A stretch of DNA of 64,000 nt, from the NCBI RefSeq assembly GCF_900187065.1, contig NZ_LT906483.1:4340001-4404000 (forward strand). The letters are read 5' to 3'. Source of the DNA: Mycolicibacterium thermoresistibile (GTDB taxonomy: Bacteria; Actinomycetota; Actinomycetes; Mycobacteriales; Mycobacteriaceae). Below are positions 1 to 9,838 of the stretch, one piece after another (the first letter of the stretch is position 1; the number at the start of each line of letters is the position of its first letter). Made by a program: the position numbers and the translations under genes. The notes beneath the pieces are model-generated. The model was not told the DNA's origin and made no database searches. It saw only the letters and a list, made by a program, of their open reading frames with translations.

Positions 1-88
1 GCCCCATCAGCCCGTGCACCAGCACCAGCGGCGGGCCGCCGGACGCGCCGCCACACGCGGTCAACAGGGAACCGGTCACGGCAGACAT
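1..88 (-). CDS. alpha/beta hydrolase, N-terminal fragment (Rv3591c-like)
   Basis: Only the first 29 codons are in the window; the rest lies to the left. Translated from an ATG at 88 it reaches a run of the form PLVLVHGLMG, the strand-3/HG oxyanion-hole turn that opens alpha/beta hydrolase domains. It is divergent from mhuD, as Rv3591c (a hydrolase) is from Rv3592 in M. tuberculosis. The catalytic serine, acid and histidine are outside the window, so the substrate cannot be inferred. The start is the only ATG seen just ahead of the motif; an earlier start is possible. Confidence 0.55.
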   Translation of the reverse strand, partial: MSAVTGSLLTACGGASGGPPLVLVHGLMG

Positions 89-150
89 CATGCCGAGGAC
101 CCCGCCCCGCGGACCGAACCGCCCTGCCCGGAACCGGTAACCTGATCCGC

Positions 151-468
151 ATGGCCGTGGTGAAGATCAACGCAATCGAAGTCCCGCCCAACGCCGGGCC
201 CGAACTGGAGAAGCGGTTCGCGAACCGGGCGCATGCCGTGGACAAGCAGCCCGGGTTCCTCGGGTTCCAGTTGTTGCGGCCGGTCAAGGGCGAGAACCGG
301 TACTTCGTCGTCACCAAGTGGGAGTCCGAGGAGGCGTTCCAGGCCTGGGCCACCGGACCGGCCATCGAAGCCCACGCCGGTGAACACCGCAACCCGGTGG
401 CGACCGGGGCGTCGCTGCTGGAATTCGAGGTCGTGCTCGACGTTGCCGGAAGCGGCGCCGACGAGTAA
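151..468 (+). CDS. mhuD: heme-degrading monooxygenase MhuD
   Basis: A 105-residue protein, the usual MhuD size, of the ABM/IsdG ferredoxin-like fold. The family residues are all in place: Asn7, Trp66 and His75 (heme ligand). The sequence closely resembles Rv3592 (MVVKIN near the start, GFLGFQLLRP in the middle). Known role: MhuD opens heme oxidatively to mycobilin and releases iron without carbon monoxide, so host heme can serve as an iron source. The ATG follows a short gap after the divergent hydrolase, and the 3' end overlaps lpqF by 26 bases. No iron box was recognised upstream. Confidence 0.93.
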   Translation: MAVVKINAIEVPPNAGPELEKRFANRAHAVDKQPGFLGFQLLRPVKGENRYFVVTKWESEEAFQAWATGPAIEAHAGEHRNPVATGASLLEFEVVLDVAGSGADE

Positions 469-1816
469 CGCCCGGCGGTCACGACGGCTCATCGGCCTGC
501 TGGCCGCCGCTGTCCTGACCGCTGCCTCAGCCGGGGCCTGTGCCGACCGCGGCACGCCGCCGGCCGATGCCGCCTACGGCACCCACATCCCCACCGGCAC
601 CCCGCAGGGTCTGCGGGCCAAGCAGACCATGGACATGCTGAACTCCGACTGGCCGATCGGCGAGCCCTCGGTCAGCACCCTGGCGGCGCCCGAGCACGTC
701 GCCGAGGTCACCGAGAGCATGGAGACGCTCTGGTGGGACCGGCCGATCACGCTCACCGCGGTCGACATCGGAGCCGGCACCGCCACCCTGCGGGTGCGCA
801 ACTCCTACGGCGCCGAACAGGACATCGAACTGCGCGTCGACGACGAGAGCCTCGTCGACCAGTTCGAGGTGACCCTGCGCCCGCCCACGATCGAGAACTG
901 GGCGGACATCGACACCGAGCTGACCGAATCCGGGGCCCGGTACTCCTATCAGGTGTCCAGGGTGCTCCCGGCCCCGGGTGGCCGGCGGTGCGAACCGATC
1001 GCCGGCGCCAACACCGACCTGTCGCTGCCGCTCGCCTCCATCTTCAAGTTGTACGTGCTGTTGGCCGTCGCTGAGGCGGTGCGGGCCGGCACCCTGGACT
1101 GGGACGACCGGCTGACCGTCACCGAGCGGGCCAAGGCGGTCGGCTCGGCCGCACTGGACCATCTTCCGCCCGGCGCGCAGATCTCGGTGCGCGAGGCCGC
1201 CCAGCAGATGATCTCGGCCAGCGACAACATGACCACAGATCTGCTGATCGGCCGGCTGGGCACCGACGCGGTGGAACGCGCGCTGGTCGCCGCGGGCCAT
1301 CACGATCCGGCCAGCATGACGCCGTTCCCCACCATGCACGAGCTGTTCTCGGTCGGCTGGGGTGAACCCGACCTGCGGGAGCAGTGGCAACACGCCTCCC
1401 CACAGGACCGGGCCGAGTTGTTACGGCAGGTCAGCTCCCGGCCCTACCGGCCGGATCCCCAACGCACCCACACCCCGGCGTCGAACTACGGCGCCGAATG
1501 GTTCGGCACCGCCAAGGACATCTGCCGGGTACACATCGCCCTGCAGGAGGCCGCCGTGGGACCGGCGGCGCCGGTCCGCGACATCCTGTCGGCCATTCCC
1601 GGGGTGTCGGTGGACCGGTCCACGTGGACCTACATCGCCGCCAAGGGCGGCAACCTGCCCGGTGATCTGACGTTCAGTTGGTACGCGGTCGATCACACCG
1701 GCCAGCCGTGGGTGGTGAGTTTCCAGCTGAACTGGCCGCAGTACCGCAGCAAGACCGCCGCCGGCTGGCTGCTGTCGATCGTGCATCAGGCGTTCGAACT
1801 CATCCCGGTCGGATGA
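443..1816 (+). CDS. lpqF: LpqF-like lipoprotein with a class A beta-lactamase-type fold
   Basis: Read from a TTG at 443 this is a 457-residue protein, close to the roughly 450 of LpqF (Rv3593), the next gene after mhuD in M. tuberculosis. The TTG is chosen because it is the only start codon just before a basic stretch, a hydrophobic signal segment (residues 16-32) and a lipobox-like AGAC with Cys33. The frame is open upstream, but that part is only the mhuD shadow. Penicillin-recognising motifs are visible: S199-I-F-K202 (SxxK), S260-D-N262 (SDN) and K401-G-G (the KTG position). A surface-anchored serine hydrolase of this fold is likely; activity on beta-lactams is not implied. Confidence 0.8.
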   Translation: MPEAAPTSNARRSRRLIGLLAAAVLTAASAGACADRGTPPADAAYGTHIPTGTPQGLRAKQTMDMLNSDWPIGEPSVSTLAAPEHVAEVTESMETLWWDRPITLTAVDIGAGTATLRVRNSYGAEQDIELRVDDESLVDQFEVTLRPPTIENWADIDTELTESGARYSYQVSRVLPAPGGRRCEPIAGANTDLSLPLASIFKLYVLLAVAEAVRAGTLDWDDRLTVTERAKAVGSAALDHLPPGAQISVREAAQQMISASDNMTTDLLIGRLGTDAVERALVAAGHHDPASMTPFPTMHELFSVGWGEPDLREQWQHASPQDRAELLRQVSSRPYRPDPQRTHTPASNYGAEWFGTAKDICRVHIALQEAAVGPAAPVRDILSAIPGVSVDRSTWTYIAAKGGNLPGDLTFSWYAVDHTGQPWVVSFQLNWPQYRSKTAAGWLLSIVHQAFELIPVG

Positions 1817-1851
1817 CCGCGCCATCCGGGCGGCCGCAGCGTCCGCCCGGT

Positions 1852-2080
1852 GTACGCTCTCACTGCCGCGGTGACGGGAACCCGGTGGGAATCCGGGGCG
1901 GCCCTCGCCACTGTGAGCGGGAAGTCGGTGTTCTCGATGCCACTGCCGGCGCGCACGCGCAGGTGGGAAGGCGAATACCGGCGTTCCGGCGCATCTCGAC
2001 GCGCCGGTGCACCCGTCAGCCAGGAGACCGGCCGCGGGCACGGACACTATGCCCACGAGGTGCTGGGCAGAAAGGTACGC
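1852..2080 (+). promoter_or_regulatory. cobalamin riboswitch upstream of cbiM
   Basis: The leader has the conserved cobalamin-riboswitch blocks in order: GGGAACCCGGTGGGAATCC at about 1876, GCGGCCCTCGCCACTG at about 1898, GATGCCACTG at about 1936 followed by GGTGGGAAGGCG, and a B12 box GTCAGCCAGGAGACCGGCC at 2015-2033. After the box, GCCC (2051-2054) can pair with GGGC (2065-2068) beside the Shine-Dalgarno AGAAAGG (2070-2076), which suggests control of translation. By family knowledge, adenosylcobalamin or another corrinoid would switch off the cobalt importer downstream. The 5' boundary is approximate. Confidence 0.92.
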
Positions 2081-2087
2081 CTTCACC

Positions 2088-2810
2088 ATGCACATCGCCG
2101 AAGGTTTCCTGCCGCCGGTACATGCGGTCGCCTGGACCGTGGCGGCGGCGCCGTTCGTGATCTACGGGGCCCGGCAGGTCGTCATCACGGTCCGGCGCCA
2201 GCCGTCGTCCGGGCCGCTGCTGGCGGCGGTCGGCGCGTTCTCGTTCGTGATGTCCGCGATCAAACTGCCGTCGGTGACGGGCTCGAGCTCGCATCCGACC
2301 GGAACCGGACTCGGCACGGCGATCTTCCGGCCACCGGTCATGGCCTTCCTCGGGTCGATCGTCCTGCTGTTCCAGGCGCTGCTGCTCGCCCACGGCGGGA
2401 TCACCACGCTCGGGGCGAATGCGTTCTCGATGGCGATCGCCGGCCCGTGGGCGGGCTTCGCGGTCTACGTCGCGCTGCGCCGGGCCGGCGTGGGTGTGTT
2501 GCCGGCGGTGTTCGCGCTGGCCTTCGTCGCCGACCTCGTCACCTACATCGTCACGAGCATCCAGCTCGCGCTGGCGTTCCCGGCCGCCGAGGGCGGCTTC
2601 ACGGAGAGCCTGGTCGAGTTCCTGGGGGTGTTCGCGCTGACGCAGGTGCCGCTCGCGGTCGTCGAAGGACTCATCACCGTGGTGCTCGTGCGCATCCTCA
2701 TGCACGTGGCCTCCTCCGAGTTGCTGAGGCTGCGCTTCCTCAAGAGCCACGAAGTCCCCGCCGGGGCCGACGTCGAGCCCGGCTCCGAACGCGAGGAGGT
2801 CCAGCGATGA
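2088..2810 (+). CDS. cbiM: cobalt ECF transporter substrate-specific subunit CbiM
   Basis: 240 residues from the ATG at 2088. That start is preferred over the in-frame codon 81 bases upstream because CbiM must begin Met-His: here M-H-I-A-E-G, where the N-terminal amine and His2 bind Co2+. The N-terminal metal loop is followed by a polytopic membrane protein rich in the glycine and histidine loops of the family (about six or seven helices). It binds cobalt in the membrane and passes it inward with CbiN, CbiQ and CbiO. The stop overlaps the cbiN start as ATGA, and the leader carries a cobalamin riboswitch. Confidence 0.93.
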   Translation: MHIAEGFLPPVHAVAWTVAAAPFVIYGARQVVITVRRQPSSGPLLAAVGAFSFVMSAIKLPSVTGSSSHPTGTGLGTAIFRPPVMAFLGSIVLLFQALLLAHGGITTLGANAFSMAIAGPWAGFAVYVALRRAGVGVLPAVFALAFVADLVTYIVTSIQLALAFPAAEGGFTESLVEFLGVFALTQVPLAVVEGLITVVLVRILMHVASSELLRLRFLKSHEVPAGADVEPGSEREEVQR

Positions 2811-3196
2811 GCACCCGATCCGGTCGACCTGCCACCCGCAGATCCGTCGCACTCCTTGCGGCGCCACTGCTGATCCTGGCCGCCGTGATCGCCGTCGGCT
2901 CGATGTGGTACGGCTACGCACAGGACGCCGACGCGGAGTTCTCCGGTGCCGACGGGCAGGCCGAAGAGGTGATCGGCGCGATCGAAGAGGGCTACGAACC
3001 GTGGTTCTCGCCGCTGGTCGGCGAGCTTCCGGGTGAAGTCGAGTCCGGGCTTTTCGCACTGCAGGCGGGCATCGGTGGTATCGCACTGGGCGCCGCGGTC
3101 GGCTGGTACGCCGGGCGTGCACGCGGGCGCCGCGAAACCGCGCCGGCCGGTCCCGGACCGGTCGGGGAATCCGAAGGGGACCGTGGCGGCCACTGA
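2807..3196 (+). CDS. cbiN: cobalt ECF transporter auxiliary subunit CbiN
   Basis: 129 residues. It has the CbiN layout: an N-terminal transmembrane helix (residues about 14-32), an extracytoplasmic loop with the family pattern FSGADGQAEE and a PWFSPL motif, and a C-terminal helix followed by a basic, charged tail. CbiN interacts with CbiM and is needed for metal loading. The start overlaps the cbiM stop by four bases (ATGA), so translation is probably coupled. It lies ten bases before cbiQ in the same riboswitch-led operon. The C-terminal tail is longer than in typical CbiN of about 100 residues. Confidence 0.9.
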   Translation: MSTRSGRPATRRSVALLAAPLLILAAVIAVGSMWYGYAQDADAEFSGADGQAEEVIGAIEEGYEPWFSPLVGELPGEVESGLFALQAGIGGIALGAAVGWYAGRARGRRETAPAGPGPVGESEGDRGGH

Positions 3197-3205
3197 GTCG
3201 CAACC

Positions 3206-3961
3206 GTGAATCCCCTCGATCTCAGCGCGGCACACAACCGGTGGTCGGGCGTCCCCGCGGCCGAGAAGCTCTGCTTCTACGGCGGGCTGTTGCTCTGCGC
3301 GATGCTGCTTCCGCCGCGCACCGGAGCGCCGTTGGTACTGCTGGTGGTCGCGGTCTCCACCCTGGTGTTCGCCCGGGTGCAGGTCCGGCTCTTCCTGCTC
3401 GCGATGCTGGGCCCGCTGGTGTTCATCATGCTCGGCGCGTTGCCGATCGCGGTGAGCCTGCGCGGCGGGCCGCACTGGGAGCCGGGCGGGGTCGATCTTG
3501 CGCTCGACACCGCTCTGCGGGCACTCGCCGCATCGGCCGCGACGATCAGTCTGGCCATGACCACGCTGATGGCCGACCTGCTCGACCTGGCCCGGCGGGC
3601 CGGGACTCCCCCCGCTCTGTGCCACGTGGCCGATCTGACCTACCGTCTGGTCGGCATCCTGTTGCGGTCCGCGCTGCGGGCCAGGGAAGCCGTCGGCCTG
3701 CGGTTGGGGCTGCGTCGGCCGCGTGACGCCATCACCGTGATCGGCACCCAGTTCGCACTCATCTTCATCCGCGGCACCGACCGCGCCAGGGCCATGTCGG
3801 AGGCGATGTCGCTGCGGGCGGATCCGGGGGCGACCGCCGTTCTCACCTCGGCCCGCCCGGTCCGCGCATCCCGTCTGGTGGGCACGGCGGCGCTGCTCGC
3901 CGCGATCGCCGCGGTGGCCACGCTGACCTGGCTGGGCTGGAAGGGGTGGCACGGTGTCTGA
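3206..3961 (+). CDS. cbiQ: cobalt ECF transporter transmembrane subunit CbiQ
   Basis: 251 residues from a GTG at 3206. It is the T component of the ECF transporter: a polytopic membrane protein whose cytoplasmic coupling helices carry the paired A-R-[AG]-type motifs that touch the ATPase (seen around ALRAREAVGLRLG and RARAMSEAMSLR). It transmits ATP-driven movement from CbiO to CbiM. It overlaps cbiO by eight bases. The GTG is chosen because it follows cbiN directly and gives the usual cytoplasmic N-terminus. Confidence 0.9.
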   Translation: MNPLDLSAAHNRWSGVPAAEKLCFYGGLLLCAMLLPPRTGAPLVLLVVAVSTLVFARVQVRLFLLAMLGPLVFIMLGALPIAVSLRGGPHWEPGGVDLALDTALRALAASAATISLAMTTLMADLLDLARRAGTPPALCHVADLTYRLVGILLRSALRAREAVGLRLGLRRPRDAITVIGTQFALIFIRGTDRARAMSEAMSLRADPGATAVLTSARPVRASRLVGTAALLAAIAAVATLTWLGWKGWHGV

Positions 3962-4748
3962 CGACGATCCCGCCCTGCTCGCCCTGCGCGACGCCGGATT
4001 CCGCTATCCCCGCGGACCACGGGTCCTCGACGGCGTGCAACTGTCCATCGGCCCAGGTCAGCGGCTGGCTTTGGTGGGGGCCAACGGTTCCGGCAAGACC
4101 ACGTTGTTGCGGCTCCTCGTGGGCCTGGCCAAGCCGACATCGGGAACCCTGCTGCTCGACGGCAACGTGGTCACCGGGTCCCGGGCGGACCGCAGACGGC
4201 TACGCACCCGGGTGCAGATGGTGCTGCAGGAACCCGACGATCAGATCATCGGCGCCACGGTTCGGGCGGACGTCTCGTTCGGGCCGCTCAATCTCGGCCT
4301 CGACCACACGGAAGTGCACGACCGGGTCGACGCGGCCATGGCCGCGCTGGGAATCACCGAACTCGGCGACCGGACTCCGCACCACCTGTCGTTCGGACAA
4401 CGCAAACGGGTCGCCATCGCCGGCGCGGTGGCCATGCGGCCCAGCGTGCTGCTCCTCGACGAGGCGACGGCCGGTCTCGATCCGCGGGCGGTCGAGGACC
4501 TGTTGCGCACGCTCACCGAACTCTCCGACGCGGGTACCGCCGTCGTGCTGGCCACCCACGATGTCGACGTCGCGTGGCGCTGGTCGCAGGAAACCCTCGT
4601 GCTGCACGACGGGACCGTGCGCCGGGGCCCGACCCACACCCTGTTGTGCGACGAGGCACTGCTGACCAGGGCGAGGCTCATGCTGCCGTGGGGCGCCGCG
4701 GTGTCGCGGCGCCTCAACCGCCTCGTGCTCCACCCGGGCGAGGTGTGA
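3954..4748 (+). CDS. cbiO: cobalt ECF transporter ATP-binding subunit CbiO
   Basis: 264 residues from a GTG inside the end of cbiQ. All ABC ATPase motifs are visible in order: Walker A (GANGSGKTT), Q-loop (QEPDDQ), signature (LSFGQRKR), Walker B (VLLLDEATAGLDP) and H-loop (ATHDVD). It powers cobalt import with CbiM, CbiN and CbiQ. Only one CbiO is encoded, consistent with a homodimer. It is the last gene of the riboswitch operon and is followed at once by a strong hairpin before the convergent clpC1. Confidence 0.93.
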   Translation: MSDDDPALLALRDAGFRYPRGPRVLDGVQLSIGPGQRLALVGANGSGKTTLLRLLVGLAKPTSGTLLLDGNVVTGSRADRRRLRTRVQMVLQEPDDQIIGATVRADVSFGPLNLGLDHTEVHDRVDAAMAALGITELGDRTPHHLSFGQRKRVAIAGAVAMRPSVLLLDEATAGLDPRAVEDLLRTLTELSDAGTAVVLATHDVDVAWRWSQETLVLHDGTVRRGPTHTLLCDEALLTRARLMLPWGAAVSRRLNRLVLHPGEV

Positions 4749-4763
4749 GCTGCCGTAGACGGA

Positions 4764-4799
4764 ATTCGGGCGGTCACCGATACCGGTGACCGCCCGAAT
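4764..4799. terminator. bidirectional hairpin between cbiO and clpC1
   Basis: A perfect 16-bp inverted repeat (arms 4764-4779 and 4784-4799) with a 4-base loop lies between the stops of two convergent genes. It has no long T-run, which is common for mycobacterial terminators. It probably ends transcription from both sides. Confidence 0.75.
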
Positions 4800-4826
4800 C
4801 CGGTCGTGTTCAGTCGCCGGGGGTGC

Positions 4827-7385
<2,559 letters not shown>

Positions 7386-7583
7386 CGGTGGTTACCTGCT
7401 CTCCGTTACATAGCGCGGTACTCATCGCGACAACGCCGCGACAGCACCTGCCGTCCACTCTAATGGGCGGCGGCCCCAGGCGTCGGGTTGCCTTTCGGTT
7501 CGGCTCACCCGTCGGGCAGCCGCGGCGAATTGTTCGTCGCGCTATTTGCCCTGTACCCGGTGCTGCAGATGACCAACGTATGC

Positions 7584-7611
7584 GCCCGGGGGTTTGTTTC
7601 CACCCCCGGGC
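7584..7611 (-). terminator. hairpin downstream of lsr2
   Basis: A perfect 10-bp stem (arms 7584-7593 and 7602-7611) with an 8-base T-rich loop lies 80 bases beyond the lsr2 stop, inside the 305-base gap before clpC1. It could end lsr2 transcription and separate it from the clpC1 promoter. No T-tract follows, so this is a structural inference. Confidence 0.5.
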
Positions 7612-7619
7612 CGCCCGAG

Positions 7620-7634
7620 TTCGCCGCTAGCGAA
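7620..7634 (-). promoter_or_regulatory. candidate ClgR operator upstream of clpC1
   Basis: The palindrome TTCGC-N5-GCGAA occurs exactly once in the gap between lsr2 and clpC1. It fits the actinobacterial ClgR consensus (CGC-N5-GCG with flanking TT/AA). ClgR is known to activate clp genes, including clpC1, in actinobacteria. The site is 235 bases from the clpC1 start codon. A promoter between it and the gene is likely, but no -10/-35 pair convinced me. Confidence 0.55.
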
Positions 7635-7690
7635 AGCGCTCATCTCGTCGGATCCGCGCCACATCCGGCAACAGCGGCACCGGTTGCCGA

Positions 7691-8035
7691 TCAGCTCGCC
7701 GCGGCGTGGAACGCCTCGATGATCTCCGCCGGGATGCGGCCCCGCGTCGACACGTTGTGGCCGTTGCGGCGTGCCCATTCCCGGATGGCCGCGCTCTGTT
7801 CCCGGTCGATGGTGCCCCGCGCCTTGGCCGCACTCGCGGAACGGCCACGGCGGCGACCGCCCACCCGCCGGCCGGCTTCCACCCACTTCTTCATGTCGTT
7901 ACGCAGCTTCTCCGCATTCTTGGCGGACAGGTCGATTTCGTAGGTGACCCCGTCGAGGCCGAATTCAACGGTCTCATCGGCTTCGGTTTCACCATCAAAA
8001 TCATCGACCAACGTGACGGTAACTTTCTTAGCCAT
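7691..8035 (-). CDS. lsr2: nucleoid-associated protein Lsr2
   Basis: 114 residues beginning MAKKVTVTLVDDFDGE, essentially the Lsr2 family signature and length. The N-terminal half is the acidic oligomerisation domain. After a basic linker, the C-terminal half is the DNA-binding domain with the minor-groove motif RGR (in STRGRIP). Lsr2 binds AT-rich DNA and silences horizontally acquired genes, so the prophage at the right of this window is a natural target. The order lysS-lsr2-clpC1 is the same as in M. tuberculosis (Rv3598c-Rv3596c). Confidence 0.97.
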   Translation of the reverse strand: MAKKVTVTLVDDFDGETEADETVEFGLDGVTYEIDLSAKNAEKLRNDMKKWVEAGRRVGGRRRGRSASAAKARGTIDREQSAAIREWARRNGHNVSTRGRIPAEIIEAFHAAAS

Positions 8036-8097
8036 CAGCCGCTGCCCCTCCGCCTAACTAGAGATTGCACGCATCGATTTCCGAATCCCGTCTCAAT

Positions 8098-8116
8098 GTG
8101 TCATGAGGTGTCATGA
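8098..8116. repeat. two 9-bp direct repeats upstream of lsr2
   Basis: GTGTCATGA occurs at 8098-8106 and again at 8108-8116, so the two copies are 10 bp apart, one helical turn. They lie 63-81 bases before the lsr2 start in an AT-richer stretch. The spacing suits side-by-side binding of one regulator to one face of the DNA, but no regulator is recognised. Confidence 0.35.
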
Positions 8117-8180
8117 CTTCGAGACCAATTCACGGAATAGCGTACCACTCAAGATCGGTCGCAGTGGTCCGACGATCGGA

Positions 8181-8210
8181 GTTCGACTATCGGGCGTTCG
8201 ACTATCGGGC
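8181..8210. repeat. 15-bp tandem duplication between lsr2 and lysS
   Basis: GTTCGACTATCGGGC is present twice back to back (8181-8195 and 8196-8210). A related string, GTTTGACTATCGGG, forms the last codons of lysS just to the right. The unit may have been copied from the lysS 3' end. It contains no gene; a terminator or regulatory role is not shown by the sequence. Confidence 0.6.
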
Positions 8211-8244
8211 GTTTCTCTTTGGGGAGTCGCCGATCGTTTCGTGT

Positions 8245-9747
8245 CTAACGAGGTTTGACTATCGGGAACAAAACGGTCTCCCGGATTGACAGTCCGGTCA
8301 ACGTCATCATCAATCGATCGATCCCCATTCCGGTTCCGGTCGACGGCGGCATCCCGTACTCGAGGGCGGCGAGGAAATCCTCGTCCAGCGCCATTGCCTC
8401 GTCGTCACCGGCGGCCGCGGCGCGGGCCTGGGCCTCGAAGCGCTCCCGCTGAATTATCGGGTCGGTGAGTTCGGAATAACCGGTCGCCAACTCGATACGG
8501 CGAACGTAGAGATCCCATTTCTCGGTCACCCCGGGGATACTGCGGTGCGATCTCGTCAACGGCGTGGTCTCCACCGGGAAATCCTTGACGAAGGTGGGCG
8601 CCCACAGTTTCGCACCGACGGTGTGCTCCCACAGCTCCTCGACGAGCTTGCCGTGCCCGTAACCACGATCCCTGGGAATATCCAACCCCAACCGGTCCGC
8701 GATCGCCCACAACGTCTCGGCCGGCGTGTCGGGGGTGATCTCCTCGCCCAGCGCCTCCGACAGGGAGGGATACATTTGAATCGACTCCCATTCCCCGTCG
8801 AGGTCGTAGACCGTGCCATCGGGCAACGGCACTTGTCGGGTGCCGATGGCCTCGTCGGCGACTTCCTGAATTAATTCCCGGGTCACCACCGCGGAATCGT
8901 CGTAGGTGCCGTACGCCTGATAAGTCTCCAACATCACGAATTCCGGGGAATGTGTGGAATCCGCGCCTTCGTTTCGGAACACCCGATTCAGTTCGAAGAC
9001 CCGCTCGAAACCGCCGACCAGGCAGCGCTTGAGGAACAACTCCGGCGCAATCCGCAGATAAAGCTCGGTGTCGAGGGCATTTGAGTGGGTGACGAACGGG
9101 CGGGCCGCCGCACCACCGGCCAATGTCTGCAACATCGGCGTCTCGACTTCGAGGAATCCGCGCCGCTCCAGCGCCGAACGGATCGCGCGCATCACCGCGA
9201 TTCGTTGCCGCGCCACCTTCCGGGCCTGATCGCGCACGATGAGGTCCACGTAACGCTGCCGGACCCGGGATTCCTCCGACATCTCCTTGTGCGCGACCGG
9301 CAATGGCCGCAGCGCCTTGGCGGCCATTTGCCAGGAGTCGGCGAGCACAGACAGCTCGCCGCGTTTCGAGGTGATCACCTCGCCGTGCACGAAGACGATG
9401 TCGCCGATGTCGACGTAGGTCTTCCAGTTGTCCAGCGCTTCCTGCCCCACCTCGGCGAGACTGATCATCGCCTGTAGCTGGGTGCCGTCGCCTTCCTGCA
9501 GGGTCGCGAAGCACAGCTTGCCGGAATTCCGGGCGAACACCACCCGGCCGGTGACGCCTACGATCTCGCCGGTGCGCGCGTCGACGGGCAGGTCGGGGTA
9601 GGCCTGCCGGATCTCGAGCAGGGTGTGCGTCCGCGGCACGTCGACCGGATACGGCTGCCGGCCCTGAGCGAGCAGGTCCGCACGCTTGGCCTGGCGAATG
9701 CGGAATTGTTCGGGCAGGTCAGGATCAACCGATTCGGGTGGAGTCAC
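8245..9747 (-). CDS. lysS: lysine--tRNA ligase, class II
   Basis: 500 residues from a GTG at 9747 (505 in Rv3598c). The N-terminal OB fold (about 60-150) binds the anticodon. The catalytic domain has class II motif 2 (RVFRNEGADSTHSPEF) and motif 3 (GMGIDRLMM near the C-terminus). It charges tRNA-Lys. The ending at FPIVKPR fits the family. No LysX-type membrane domain is fused, so this is the housekeeping enzyme. Confidence 0.96.
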   Translation of the reverse strand: MTPPESVDPDLPEQFRIRQAKRADLLAQGRQPYPVDVPRTHTLLEIRQAYPDLPVDARTGEIVGVTGRVVFARNSGKLCFATLQEGDGTQLQAMISLAEVGQEALDNWKTYVDIGDIVFVHGEVITSKRGELSVLADSWQMAAKALRPLPVAHKEMSEESRVRQRYVDLIVRDQARKVARQRIAVMRAIRSALERRGFLEVETPMLQTLAGGAAARPFVTHSNALDTELYLRIAPELFLKRCLVGGFERVFELNRVFRNEGADSTHSPEFVMLETYQAYGTYDDSAVVTRELIQEVADEAIGTRQVPLPDGTVYDLDGEWESIQMYPSLSEALGEEITPDTPAETLWAIADRLGLDIPRDRGYGHGKLVEELWEHTVGAKLWAPTFVKDFPVETTPLTRSHRSIPGVTEKWDLYVRRIELATGYSELTDPIIQRERFEAQARAAAAGDDEAMALDEDFLAALEYGMPPSTGTGMGIDRLMMTLTGLSIRETVLFPIVKPR

Positions 9748-9838
9748 AGTGTGGGAGCTTAGTGAACGCGTCTCCAGCGGCTGTGCCCAGCGCTCACTTG
9801 TCGGTGGCCGGGTCTGTGGCCGGGGGTTCGCCGACCGG

